Below, piece by piece: positions 1-10,953 of a stretch of 64,000 nucleotides of DNA (positions within the stretch are counted from its first letter, which is position 1; each line of letters begins with the position of its first letter). The stretch comes from Aricia agestis. Lineage: Eukaryota; Arthropoda; Insecta; Lepidoptera; Lycaenidae. Where the stretch lies: NCBI RefSeq assembly GCF_905147365.1, contig NC_056427.1, positions 3,167,001 to 3,231,000 of the forward strand, in the 5' to 3' direction. Below the pieces are notes generated by a model. It searched no databases, was not told the origin of the DNA, and saw only the letters and a list, made by a program, of their open reading frames with translations. The position numbers and the translations under genes were made by a program.

Positions 1-441
1 CGTTCGCCTATATCAAGAGCCGGCATTATACATATATTTCAACGAGCAAAGATTATATATAATTGGAACCTCGGAATCGGCTCCAACGATTAGAAATCGG
101 CCATGTGCGAGTTGCACTCGCGGAACTGGAACATACGCGGTGCTAGCGCAGCGTACTGACTCTTCCAGTAGAGAAGCGGCGCGGCGTCTGCGCTGTGCAT
201 ACGTTCATCGAACGCCTACGCTGCTGGACACTAGTGTGAATGCAGCCAAAGAACAAATCAAGAAAAACGAAAAGCATATCAGCCATAAGAATTACGCGTT
301 ATGGTCTTTTTGAGATTGCCAGAACGCGTCGTGACCGTTTTCATTAAAGCCACAACGCGAATTTCACGTCGTGGCTGTTTCACTGTGACCACAACGCGTT
401 ATGAGCTATTTTTCCGCTCACTGAGCGTTTTCGGTCTTTGA
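1..441. other. No recognisable gene
   Basis: No convincing reading frame. Bases 31-110 share the phrase 'aattggaacctcggaatcgg' with 15724-15750 (one or two differences), so this is probably the edge of an interspersed repeat. A loose run of repeated 'acaacgcg'-type words lies at 300-400. Confidence 0.4.
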
Positions 442-565
442 GCGTAACAATTATTAAAAATAATAGGACTTATACCTATAAGTCCTATTATTTTTAATAA
501 TTGTTACGCGAGCGAAGCCGCGGGCAAAAGCTCGTTTACTGAAACGAGCTTTTGCCCGCGGCTTC
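442..565. repeat. Two adjacent near-perfect palindromes
   Basis: Palindrome 1 has 33-bp arms (442-474 and 477-509) around a 2-bp centre. Palindrome 2 has 24-bp arms (514-537 and 542-565) around the 4-bp centre 'actg'. Both arms match perfectly. Either would form a long hairpin in single-stranded DNA. The second carries the 'gcgaagccgcgggcaaaagc' phrase common in lepidopteran interspersed repeats (from memory). Confidence 0.85.
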
Positions 566-1123
566 ACTCACGTTAAGAAGTATTATTATATACAAACTTT
601 CATCCCCTAGTTGAACCCCTTGGGGTTGGAATTGATCAAAATCCTTTCTTAGCGGATGCCTACGTCATAACATCTACCTGCATGCCAAATTTCAGCCCGA
701 TCCGTCCAGTGGTTTAGGCTGTGCGTTGATAGATCACTATGTCAATCAGTCAGTCAGTCACCTTTGAGTTTTATATTTATAGATTAAAAAACACTTGTGT
801 ATACACAGTAGATTTTTCATACAGGTAATAGAAATAAGAAATAGTAATATTTCTTCAGTTTTCAGGATTCTGCTTAATTGTCATGGTAGAAGGTATTTTT
901 AGAGTCCAGTCTCCCCCCCTTCTACCAGCTAAACTGCTAAACGGTTGCTTCTGGAAATGGGAAAAAGTCACGGGAGTAGGAAATATGCTGAGTTTAAAAG
1001 GAAAATTATCACGGCTAAAACGATTTCATAAGTTATTACTTACTTATTGAGTAGATATATTTTTTTATTTATTTATCTCTCTGTGTTTCCGGCCGGAAAT
1101 ACCGAGTGTGAACCAATCAGTGA
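566..1123. other. Interspersed-repeat-like sequence, no gene
   Basis: 570-790 reads like a low-complexity lepidopteran repeat tail, with 'ccgtccagtggtttaggctg' and a short (cagt)n run near 745. No reading frame with protein-like features was found. The remainder is AT-rich. Confidence 0.35.
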
Positions 1124-1170
1124 GGTCCATTCACGGCAGGACTGCCGTGCAGTTCTGCCGTGAATGGGCC
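1124..1170. repeat. Imperfect palindrome
   Basis: Arms of about 20 bp (1124-1143 and 1151-1170) with two mismatches around a 7-bp centre, built on 'cattcacggcag'. This is another small hairpin of the type that recurs in the window. Confidence 0.6.
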
Positions 1171-1604
1171 ATAAGGGAAAAAAAATCATAAGTATTTTTT
1201 TATTTAATTCGGAAAACTTACGGCTACGTACAAATATAAACAGAAGAACACATACATAAAGGCCAATTAAAAGTTTTCACATATAGATAGAAAAACTAAC
1301 AAAAAATATAAAGTCGATAGTTAATTATACACAAAGAGTAACAAACATAATAAAATATTAATAAATCATGCACAAAATAATTTTTAGACATACATCTTTT
1401 TACTGTAGAAACGCTGGTATTAAATAAGTCTATGTTTGGATACTCGTACGAAATTTCATTAAAGCTTCTGCTGGCTCGTATCAGATAGCTGTTTTGCCTA
1501 TAAGTGCTGTTTACACATGGGATGTGTAAGAACTTGGGCCTGCGCTTCAGAAATGAGCATGTTTATTATATACCTATTTCACCTAGCAGCTCAGCCCCCG
1601 TAGA

Positions 1605-1732
1605 CAAGTGGCAAAACGCTAACGCTAACGCTAGCGCTACAACATGTATGGATTTGACATTAGTATTCGCTAGCGAAGCGATGACTTATGTCAAATCGCA
1701 TACATTTTGTAGCGTTAGCGCTTTGTCACTTG
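1605..1732. mobile_element. MITE-like element with degenerate TIRs
   Basis: Ends are inverted: the left begins 'caagtggcaaaacgctaacg' and the right ends 'agcgttagcgctttgtcact' (1711-1730) followed by tg. A second inverted match ('tatggatttgacat' / 'atgtcaaatcgcata') lies inside. At about 128 bp with no ORF of its own, it is best read as a small non-autonomous DNA element. Transposase class unknown. Confidence 0.55.
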
Positions 1733-1875
1733 GACAGTTTACCGTGCCTTTCGCTATTGTAAGAAGATAAGATAGGTCAGCAATACGACGTCGTTCGTGC
1801 AATGGCAAGATATGGAATTTTTTACAACGTATTTCGTAACCAGACACATAATGGTGAGTTTTGAATCGAATGAAA

Positions 1876-1932
1876 ATCCATCCAAAAGCGCTTCCTACAG
1901 TCCCTAACTGTAGGAAGCGCTTTTGGATGGAT
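1876..1932. repeat. Palindrome with 25-bp arms
   Basis: The left arm begins 'atccatccaaaagcgcttcc' and the right arm is its exact complement, ending 'ggatggat', with the centre 'tccctaa'. It may be a tiny MITE or an inverted duplication. Confidence 0.8.
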
Positions 1933-2530
1933 TCAATTCGGTTAATGTAGCAGTTATAATTTGGATTCCACACTTGAGACACAAACACCGGTGACCGCGA
2001 CAACAATAGAATAACAATAAATTTCCAAGAATCCAGAGGAAAAGGATTAAATACTCGTAATATTTTAAAAAAACCTATCCAACGAATCGTCCCCGCTAGA
2101 TGTGTCGGGGAGGAACCATAATTATTTTTTTAAGATTTAATGTACTATTTTTTCTGTTCTATTCGTTTTGCGAATTTGTTGTTTTATGAATGAATAAATG
2201 AATATTCTTTATTGCATTTACACATAGGTACATAATATATAGAAATTCAAACTTATTGTACTAATAACTAAATAAACACATAAGGCGGCTTTATTGCTAT
2301 GCAGCAATTTCTTCCAAGCAACCGAAAAGCAGGAAATTATTATTTTATATAAAAAGCAAATAGGCAATGTGCAAAAACAAACTACAACTAATTACATCTA
2401 TAAAACTAGAAAATTACAAAACATAACTATAATAAGTAATAACAATCATAATTAAATATTTCTAAACCTACCTAAACAAGTAAATATGAAGCTAATAATA
2501 ATATACTACATAGAATACAAATAATAAATA

Positions 2531-2532
<2 letters not shown>

Positions 2533-2617
<85 letters not shown>
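2533..2617. repeat. (AT)n microsatellite, about 42 units
   Basis: Uninterrupted AT dinucleotides inside the 3' end of the family A LINE, immediately after its last coding residues. Such tracts can extrude cruciforms and vary in length. Confidence 0.97.
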
Positions 2618-2619
<2 letters not shown>

Positions 2620-2621
<2 letters not shown>

Positions 2622-4920
2622 GTGTAACAAAAATAACTCTTCTTTGACTAGTTTTTTAAATACGTTAATATCAGGTAAGCTAAAAGTGTACACTTTTAGC
2701 TTGCCTGATATTAACAGGCAAAGAATTCCATAGCAGAATCGATTTTATTGTGAAAGAGGACCCAAAAAAGTTTGTTTTGAATAATGGTATATCCAACAAT
2801 AATTTAGATGTACGAAATACGAAATTCTCCTTTAGGTAAAAAGGTGTTCTGGGATCATGCAGCAGGGAGTACAGAAAAGAGAGCACTCGATAATTACGTA
2901 CGTAGCCAAGAGAGCTTAGAACGATATTCCGACACGTGATCATATTTCCTTAAACCGAACACAAAACGAATAGCCAAGTTTTGCAGACGCTCAAGCTTAT
3001 TAAGTTTGTCCTCGGTAAGATCTACGAAGCACGTGTCGGCATAATCCAGCATCGGCAAAAACAGGCACTCAGCAAGTAAGACCTTGGTCTTAATCGGTAG
3101 CAAATTCTTCCACCTTCCCAGGGAATGCCATACCGCGTGTACTTTCTTACTGACCGCCGCTACATGATCTGACCAAGATAAGTGCTGATCCATATGAACA
3201 CCCAAGTTTCGAACACTTTTCGAATAAGGCACGTGTGTACCACAAACGAGCACAGGAGGAAGATTTACCCAGTTAATCCTGGAAACTAAACCAGAACTAC
3301 ATATAATAATGACCTGAGATTTATTGGGATTAATAGATATAACATTGCGCTTACTCCACTCAAAAATTATATTGAGGTCATTATTAATTTCACCAATTCT
3401 TCTAATGAGATCTTCCAAGGTTGACTGGATATAGATCTGGAGATCATCTGCATACAAGTGAAAGAGAGACGAGATGGTTTCACAGATTGTGTTTATAAAT
3501 AACGCAAAAAGGAGGGGAGATAATACACCACCCTGCGGAACACCAACAGTGTTGCTTAACCACGACGAGAACTCGTCATCCACACGAACACGTTGCCGGC
3601 GCCCCGAGAGGTAGTCTGTAAGCCAATCAATTACTGAAGGCGATAAATTAAGCAACCTAAGCCTGCCTATAAGAATGTCGTGGTCAATAGTATTAAAGGC
3701 ATTGCTAAAATCTAACAAAACCAAAATAGTTAGCAACCTACTGTCCATAGCACGACGTATATCATCTGTAACTTTTACTAGAGCCATAGTTGTGCTATGT
3801 CCACGGAAGCCTGATTGGAATGAGGTTAAAAGATTGTGTTTATTAACAAACGAGGACAACTGTTGATGTATCAATTTTTCTAGAACCTTTGACAGGAATG
3901 GAAAAATAGATATGGGTCGAAAATCAGCAGGCGAATTAGGTTTGTTAGATTTTGGCAAGGGAACTATATGAGCACTTTTCCAAACTGACGGGACTTTACC
4001 ATTTGTAAGAGAGAAATTAAAAAGATGAGTCAGTATTAGAGCAATTGCGTCTATAATTAAAATTATCATCTTACGACTTATATTATCTTCGCCAACAGCA
4101 TTCGATGATATGGACATGACACTCTTTTTAATATCGCCAACAGTAATAGGGCTAAAAAGGAATTGAGGGAATTTAGGTGTCAATGTAGATGCAAGATTGC
4201 TGATTGTTTGTAATTTAGAGTGGGGATTAAAATTTACATTGCTAGTGGAGGAAAAAAAGGAATTTAGGGAATTTTTATCGAAAGGAATCGTTGAGGGAGA
4301 TGGACTCGTCATTTTACCTACACCTATGGACTTCAAGAATTTCCATGTTTTGGAAGGGTTACTATTATCGACAGAGGAATGAATGTAGCGTCTCTGAGCA
4401 TCTCTGACCATTGTATTGCAGTGATTCTAACTTACTTACTTAATCTAATATATCTCTCCCGGTGCTCGATTGTATTAGTTCTCTTATATTTAGCTTTTGC
4501 CCTATGTTTTCTTGCAATAATCGTTTTAATTTCAGTGTGTGGTTCAGTAGTGGCTTCAACTAGTTCAGTCCAATCGATGTCATGTGCATCTTTAAGAAGT
4601 TTATCGCTATTGATACTGCTGAAATTTCGCTGAAGTTTAATAGTTGGCTTTACTTTTGGTGGGCGTATGCTGTATGATAAAAAGATGATGTCGTGGTATG
4701 AGAAAATGTCTGCTGAACATTGGCCTCCTTTAACGATAAAACTCGGAGAGGATATTACAATTAAGTCCAGCAAGGATGGGGTGCATCCTGGTGCACAGTG
4801 AGTAGCCTGCAGAGGTAGCATGGTTAAATTTTTACTATCGAGGATAGATTTGAGCTTCCTTGTTCTACGATCGCCTTTATTCATACATGTATTAAAGTCA
4901 CCCATGAATACGTTATACAA
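2620..4920 (-). pseudogene. LINE ORF2 (endonuclease/reverse transcriptase), broken
   Basis: Reads from the endonuclease tail (MGDFN near 4905, then LLDLIV and a YHDI-type block at 4690-4780), through the linker, into a reverse transcriptase at 2894-4411 with FRPIS, FSNAFNTIDH, GVPQGGVLSPLLF and the catalytic YADDLQIY (about 3440-3465), and then the C-terminal domain. The frame is lost near 4420 and again near 2910. An inverted duplication at 2664-2715 adds a third break. It cannot make a full protein. The family's enzyme nicks target DNA and primes cDNA synthesis there. Confidence 0.85.
2664..2715. repeat. Zero-spacer inverted duplication inside a LINE reading frame
   Basis: 26-bp arms (2664-2689, 2690-2715) meet with no spacer and one mismatch. 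Compared with the sister copy, the C-terminus here carries extra residues at exactly this point, so the palindrome looks like an inverted copy of neighbouring coding sequence inserted after retrotransposition. Confidence 0.8.
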
Positions 4921-5195
4921 TTGTCATTAAAAGTGAATTGAAGGTAAATAATTGTTTAGTGGGCTGCTATTAGCCAGATCACGCACCTCCGCCTGCAGAG
5001 TAACACGTATGAATCACGCTTCTTTGTAATCCCGCCAGTCCCGCGGGACTGGCGGGATTACAAAGACAATTGTACCAACCAGCGTGGAAGCTGAGCTAAC
5101 TTTTTCAGCTGCTGGCTACCTAGTGTGGAATATCAGGAGCCGTTTGGCAGACGACACAAAATTAATACCTTAACATTTTTAACATACTTTTATAA

Positions 5196-6238
5196 GTTTG
5201 GGCTGTATGTATTTAGCGGACTCTTTGAGTCCAATTTTATATCTATATTTCGAAAAAAAAATTAATTATAAGATGAAAACACTAGACATAAAAAAATAGT
5301 TTTCTTTTATTTTTATTAATAAACCCCTGTAAAAAAGTGTTCCCACAAAAGTTGTTTTCTTTGACTTTCTGAGCATGAAACGGGATATATCAAATATCAT
5401 TATAATGATTTATTTTAAAATTGTAAAATTAACCTGCGGGATTTCGCATATACCGGGATCCAGCGGGATTGTGATGGTTCAATCCCGCAAATACCGGGAT
5501 TGAAATTATCTTGCTGGATTGCATTCCCTAGCTGCAACCTAAGCAATTTCTTCAGAAGTGTGTTTAGGATGTCCAGAAGGTAAACATACTAAAAGTACTC
5601 GCTCCTAAGCGTGGAGCCGGAGTGCGGGGAGGGGGTTAAAGTTCCCAATTTTTAGTTACTTGCCCATATTTTTAAAACGGTCGTAGAGAAAAAGTGTCTT
5701 CTACTCAATAAAAGCTGATAAAATTTCCTACAACTTTTGTCCTATATACTTTTTTAAAATTCTAATATGTTTTCGAGTATCGCGCTCTGAAATTGAGAAA
5801 GTGAACGGTTTTCAGCATAACCCGTTATCTGAAGTTAAAACTATAAATTACATATTTTATTGACAGCACAAGCAGGGAGTACCGCCAAGCGGTGAAGACG
5901 GTTACAGTTTGAGATCGCGTTTTCGACCAAAAGCGGATAATGGAGCGAAGATGGGTCATTGCTTTTCTTTCCATATCGCCGATGCCCATAGTCACAGAAA
6001 ACGCGATCTTGCTGGCTGAAACTGCCATTCTCACTATCATCTATGCCTTCGGGCTTATGTTGTCATCGTCTCTTATCTCATTTTAAGCTTTGGAAGAACC
6101 CGGTAACGCAGGGGAGCAGCCGACAGGTCGAAACAATTATTTCATCTAGATAGAAGTTAGATACGAATTGCAATGATATATAATAAGTATATAATAAGTG
6201 TGTGAGGAAGACGTCGTCAAAGGGAGTAAGTCACTGAG
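5196..6238. other. Interior of foldback-like element, no clear gene
   Basis: AT-rich. Contains an inverted pair 'gatcgcgttttc' / 'gaaaacgcgatc' near 5913 and 6000, and a 71-codon open frame on the minus strand (5825-6040) with no recognisable features. No function is claimed. Confidence 0.4.
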
Positions 6239-6790
6239 ATGAAAGAAAAGGGAATACTGGGCCTAATAAAAGCCAGTCAAGAACGGAAAGATGAAAAGCA
6301 CCATTTCCGTGGTTTGAAATCTATTATATTGATTCATACAAATTGTCGTAAAAATTACACCCGAGCGCAAACAATTTATGAGGATCTAAGGAGTAAGGAA
6401 TGCACCCACACCTCGAGAAAAGGGGCCATCTCAGCTTAGGGCTTCAGCTCCCCAATTAGACTTCAAGATAAAAAATTTCTGTGTGCGCAATATATATACA
6501 AGAGGAAACCATAATACCTTACAAAAGGAGAATCTAGACTGTGAAGTCTAACTCTTCAATATAGTATCAGGGAGGCGTGTTCTATGAGGATTCTTGGGGT
6601 GACGCTGTCTTTTGTCGCTTGTCTTCGATTAAGGATCTTGTGGCCGAAGGAGCAGTATAACATAACGGCTGCTACTATACTTTTGTAAGGCCTAACAATT
6701 TCCCAAGATCAAAAGCTGAGAACCCTATAAGAAACAGCCATGTCACAGAGGCCATGAAAGAGATTTTTGACTACATGTTAAGTTCCGATT
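6239..6790 (+). pseudogene. Decayed ORF inside the foldback-like element
   Basis: A 66-residue open stretch (6239-6439) contains HTNCRKNYTR. About 250 bp later, other frames give KDLVAEGAV followed by HNGCYYTFVRPN (6630-6710). I recall similar Cys/His phrases ('xDLVAxEAxYHxxC') from uncharacterised arthropod repeat-borne proteins, but cannot name the family. Stops and frame changes separate the pieces. It is probably the remains of the element's own protein. Confidence 0.35.
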
Positions 6791-7255
6791 AGTAAGTTTT
6801 AATTGTAAGTCGGTGGTAATGGTAAAAATATTATAAAAGTATGTTAAAAAAGTTAAGGTATTAATTTTGTGTCGTCTGCCAAACGGCTCCTGATATTCCA
6901 CACTAGGTAGCCAGCAGCTGAAAAAGTTAGCTCAGCTTCCACGCTAGTTGGTACAACTGTCATTAAAAGTGAATTGAAGGTAAATAATTGTTTAGTGGGC
7001 TGCTAGTAGCCAGTTCACGCACCTCCGCCTGCAGAGTAACACGTATGAATCACGCTTCTTTGTAATTCCGCCAGTCCCGCGGGACTGGCGGGATTACAAA
7101 GAAGCGTAAAATTTTCGACCGGGATTAGTCCCGCAAAATGCATGCGGGATCCCGGTATTTCGGGATCCCGGTATCCCGGTATTGCATTCCCTAGTTGCAG
7201 CTCACGCACTCTACAACTTCTTTTTTAAGTGGACTATACGGATCCTGAAGTCAAA

Positions 7256-7352
7256 CTATGGCACCTCAAATGTTGATTTGTCATCAGTATGAATAAGCAT
7301 ATTGTGTGATTTCAAGGAGCTACACTGTGAGAATTTCCTATGACAAATATCA
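7256..7352 (-). pseudogene. Frame-shifted relic of an 18th C2H2 finger
   Basis: Just past the stop of the zinc-finger gene, a different frame encodes YSCDICHRKFSQCSSLKSHN followed by MLIHTDDKSTFEVP and a TAG stop. That is a C-X2-C-X12-H-X4-H finger preceded by where the TGEKP linker should be. The linker reads TG then IYL-stop because a few bases were lost or changed, so the last finger now lies in the 3' UTR. Confidence 0.75.
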
Positions 7353-7355
7353 CAG

Positions 7356-10064
7356 CTATAGGTATATACCAGTATGAATTAGCAAGTGTACTTGTAAGTT
7401 GTTTTTTCTTCTAAATTTCTTGTGGCATGTATAGCAGGTATATGGTTTCTCACCAGTATGTGTCCTGATGTGCCTTAGCAAGCTTCTTCTAGTCGAAAAC
7501 ATTTTTAAGCAAACATTACAGATGAGTTGTTTCTTATGACTGTTGTACTGTGCCTTTTTGTCGTCATTTTTTACGCTCTGTTCACCAGCGCACTTCCCCT
7601 TGCCCCCAACATGTTCTTCTGTGGCTGTGTGCTGCGTGGTGGGACTTTGGCGTACATACTTGTCAATGACACTTTGACTCAACTTTACTAACTTCTCATC
7701 AGTATGAATTACTAAGTGTCGTTTTAAGTTACAACGGAACAAGAATTTCTTTTGACATATATCACAGTTATATGGTTTCTCACCTGACTGAATTGCTGAA
7801 TGTGTTTTTAAGTTACTACGGGATGAAAATTTCTTTTGACATATATCACAGTTATATGGTTTCTCACCAGTATGAATTACTAAATGTTGTTTTAAGTTAC
7901 TACGGGATGAAAATTTCTTTTGACATACATCACAGTTATATGGTTTCTCACCAGTATGAATTACTAAATGTTGTTTTAAGTTACTACGGTATGCAAATTT
8001 CTTTTGACATATATCACAGTTATATGGTTTCTCACCAGTATGAAGTATTAAATGTGTTTTTAAGTTACTACGGGATGCAAATTTCTTTTGACATATATCA
8101 CAGTTATATGGTTTCTCACCAGTATGAATTACTAAATGTTGTTTTAAGTTACTACGGGATGCAAATTTCTTTTGACATATATCACAGTTATATGGTTTTT
8201 CACCAGTATGAATTAGCATGTGTCCTTTTAAGTGGCTTTTTGTTGCGAATTTCTTGTGACAAATATTGCAATTATATGATTTCTCACCAGTATGAATTAG
8301 CAAGTGTTTTTGCAAGCAGCCTTTTCTCCCAAATTCCTTTTGACAAATATTGCACTTTAATGGTTTCTCACCAGTATGAATTAGCAAGTGTTTTTGTAAG
8401 CAGCCTTTTCTCCCAAATTCCTTTTGACAAATATTGCACTTTAATGGTTTCTCACCAGTATGAATTAGCAAGTGTGTTTGTAAGCAGCCTTTTCTCCCAA
8501 ATTCCTTTTGACAAATATTGCACTTAAATGGTTTCTCACCAGTATGAATTAGCAAGTGTTTTTGTAAGCGGCTTTTTCTCCCGAATTCCTTTTGACAAAT
8601 ATTGCAGATAAATGGTTTCTCACCAGTATGAATTAGCAAGTGCCTTTTTAAGATTTCTTTTTTTCCAAATTTTTTTTGACAAATATTGCAGTTAAATGGT
8701 TTCTCACGAGTATGCGTTAGCAAATGTGCTTGTAACTTGTCTTTTCTTCTAAATTTCTTTTGACAAATATTGCAGTCATACGGTTTCTCACCAGTATGAA
8801 TTAGCTTGTGTCCTTTTATAGAGCTTTTTCTTGTGAATTTCTTTTCACAAATATCACAGGTAAATCGTTTCTCACCAGTATGTGTCTGGATGTGTGTTAG
8901 CAACCTGCTTTTAGTCGGAAACATTTTTAAGCAAACATCACAGATGAGTTGTTCCTTATGACTCTTGTACTGTGCCTTTTTGTCGTCATTTTCTACGCTC
9001 TGTTCACCAGCGCACTTCCCCTTGTCCCCAACATGTTCTTCTGTGGCTGTGTGCTGCGTGGTGGCACTTTGGCGTACATACTTGTCAATGACACTTTGAC
9101 TCAACTTTACTAATTTCAATTCAAGCACCCTTGAGCCATGCCAAGCATCAATGCGGTCAACGCTCAATGGTTCCTGTTTGCACACAGCATCACTATCCGG
9201 CACATCATCATCTTCAAATTCTATCACGGATACATAATCTTCTCCATTCGTATTTTCTACAGTTTGTTCTTCAATTATTTCTTAAAAAAAATCAACATTG
9301 CATTATCCCCATTTTCACAAAGTAAAAAGGAGCAGAGCAGTAAACAGCAAACAGAACACTGTAAGGCCGCGTTTCCACTGACGCGGAGCTGAGCGGAGAG
9401 GAGTGGTGGAGAGCGGAAAAACGTGTCAGTATTTCCACTGAAGCGGAGCGGAGTGGAGTGGAATGGAGCGGAGCGGAGCGGAGTGGAATGGAGCGGAGCG
9501 GAGTGGAATGGAGCGGAGCGGAGTGGAATGGAGCGGAGCGGAGTGGAGTGGAATGGAGCGGAGCGGAGTGGAGTGGAATGGAGCGGAGCGGAGTGGAGTG
9601 GAATGGAGCGAAGCGGAGTGGAGTGGAATGGAGCGGAGCGGAGCATAATTTTAGAATTGATTGAATGATTAATTGAGGCACTGCGCGCGAGTCACGCACC
9701 GCCTCGCTCCACACCACTGGCCTCCGCTCTGCACCCCAATGCTCGTAGTCCTCCGCACCGCATTGCCTCGCTGTATTTTTATTATGAATATCCGCTCAGC
9801 TCTGCTCCACCCCGCTCGTGCTGTTTCCATTGAGGCGGAGCGGAGATTTCGAGCATAGTGATTGGTCAATTCGGGCACCGCTAAACTCCTCTCCGCCCAG
9901 CTCCGCGTCAGTGGAAACGCGGCCTTAATGTGACCTATCTGGAATATGAATACATAAAGTACAGTATAGTATACATTACCGTCTTCACTGTATTGTTCAG
10001 ACTCTATGTCCGGCTCCTCTTTTATATTATCTGCGGTAGGATGTGTTGTGGAAATATTTTTCAT
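7356..10064 (-). CDS. C2H2 zinc-finger protein, 17 fingers, two coding exons
   Basis: Probable sequence-specific DNA-binding nuclear protein. Exon 1 (9980-10064, ATG at 10064) encodes an acidic start with IKEEPDIESEQ and ends at a GTAATG donor. Exon 2 (7356-9280) follows a 'ttttttaag' acceptor. The junction restores a Glu codon and phase, giving 669 aa. Exon 2 carries an acidic lead, then 15 consecutive fingers joined mostly by TGEKP linkers, a roughly 55-aa spacer, and two more fingers. Finger 14 has Gln in place of the second zinc-binding His. Fingers 6-8 and 10-14 are near-identical, which indicates recent tandem duplication. The spacer repeats the N-terminal module (VKLSQSVIDKYVRQS). No KRAB or ZAD domain is visible. 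Sequence before the ATG stays open back to an 'attttatag' at about 10123, so the true start could be further upstream. Confidence 0.85.
9363..9926. mobile_element. MITE with internal minisatellite, in zinc-finger gene intron
   Basis: Terminal inverted repeats of over 30 bp begin 'aaggccgcgtttccactgac' on each side. The flanks allow a TA target duplication. The element fills most of the 699-bp intron between the two zinc-finger exons. An end fragment of the same family occurs at 55069-55143. No transposase ORF; non-autonomous. Confidence 0.85.
9436..9642. repeat. GGAGYGGARTGGAGC-type minisatellite
   Basis: Tandem units of 20-25 bp built from 'gagtggaatggagcggagcg'. Open frames through it on both strands are repeat artefacts. 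It expands the same 'gcggag' words found in the MITE's terminal repeats, so it probably grew from the TIR sequence. Confidence 0.9.
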
Positions 10065-10690
10065 CTTATAGATTGATAGTTCTAACAGAGATCCAATTGC
10101 TCCAATGTCGATATTAGTCTATAAAATATAATATTATGTTTTATAAATCACACAAAATTACTACAAATATGTTGTCTTGTAGGAACCATATACTGTGTGT
10201 AATGGTTGTTTTCCCGCAGTAAGATGATTCTTAGTAGTACAATAGATTTGTGAAGATTTTTTTTTATTCAAATTATAAATAAAATTCGGCCGGGTCATAA
10301 CCGCTCACGCCTATCGGCATAAAGTTTCCATAGTACGCCCTACAAAATATTTTTAATTTTCAAAAAATAACTTGCATGATTCGATAGTTCTACTAAAGGT
10401 AAATTGTTCTGCTGCGGGAAAACAACCACTAAAATGTCACGTTGTATTATTTTTCTTACAAATACTATACTATTAAGAGTATTAACTATATCCATTTCTG
10501 GGACTCAAAGTATCTGCTTACTAAATTTCATCAAAATTATTTCAGTTATGTTTAACAGACAGATAGACAGAAGAAGTAACATTCAGATAAAAACACAGAT
10601 TATCGCATTTAATTCTGTCGGAGGCATCGAATCCAAGTTTTTATTGATACGACTTTTGCTTACGAGTTTCATGCCAGAGCCAGGATGATA
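10065..10690. other. Intergenic, possible upstream zinc-finger exon
   Basis: AT-rich. 10065-10123 stays open in frame with the zinc-finger ATG and could be part of an upstream exon. 'gtaggaaccatatactgtg' and the complementary-looking 'cgggaaaacaaccacta' suggest a small decayed repeat at about 10190-10435. No other gene is visible. Confidence 0.35.
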
Positions 10691-10953
10691 AGAAGGCTAC
10701 ATAGAAAAATGTAGAATCACATTGCCAAGGATGTAACCGAAGATGATATTCATAGTTACATACGAAAAAAATCTGAAATGGATGTTAGGTTGGAGAAAAT
10801 GAATATGAAGGTTGAAAAGGAATATAATGCCTATAAAGTATTCGTACCCAGAAGCAAGTTATCTTTGTTTATGCAAAGTGATTTTGGGCCGAAGGAATTT
10901 CTTTTCGCCGCTTCATAGATTTTAAGAGTCAAGAAAATCAATAATTAGAATTT

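Larger units (their letters stand above)
2185..4921 (-). mobile_element. Non-LTR retrotransposon (family A, copy 1), 5'-truncated
   Basis: A minus-strand LINE copy. The 5' end is cut inside the endonuclease at 4921. The 3' UTR runs to a short (aatga)-type tail near 2185. Its 3' UTR shares phrases such as 'caatttcttccaagcaacc' with the copy at 35976-38845, which defines a family. It belongs to the jockey/CR1 superfamily by RT motifs; clade not resolved by eye. A long (AT)n run and an inverted duplication interrupt its 3' part. Confidence 0.85.
4922..7101. mobile_element. Foldback-like element: 127-bp inverted repeats inside 144-bp direct repeats
   Basis: Four blocks are visible. Blocks 4922-5065 and 6958-7101 are near-identical direct repeats. 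Blocks 5069-5195 and 6831-6957 are inverted copies of each other, with only a few differences. Each direct block ends in its own palindrome ('cgccagtcccgcgggactgg' at the centre; 5022-5065 and 7052-7107). The 1.6-kb interior holds remnants of a coding region (6239-6790) and 'ccggga'-rich stretches at 5430-5530 that resemble 7110-7200. Class unknown. Confidence 0.65.

Noticed and set aside
7772..8527. 251-codon plus-strand open frame with repeated QYELASVF units
   Set aside because: It lies exactly antisense to the zinc-finger array; its repeats simply mirror the finger repeats.
9275..9717. Ser/His/Pro- and Trp/Gly/Glu-rich open frames on both strands
   Set aside because: They are translations of the GGAG-type minisatellite within the intronic MITE.
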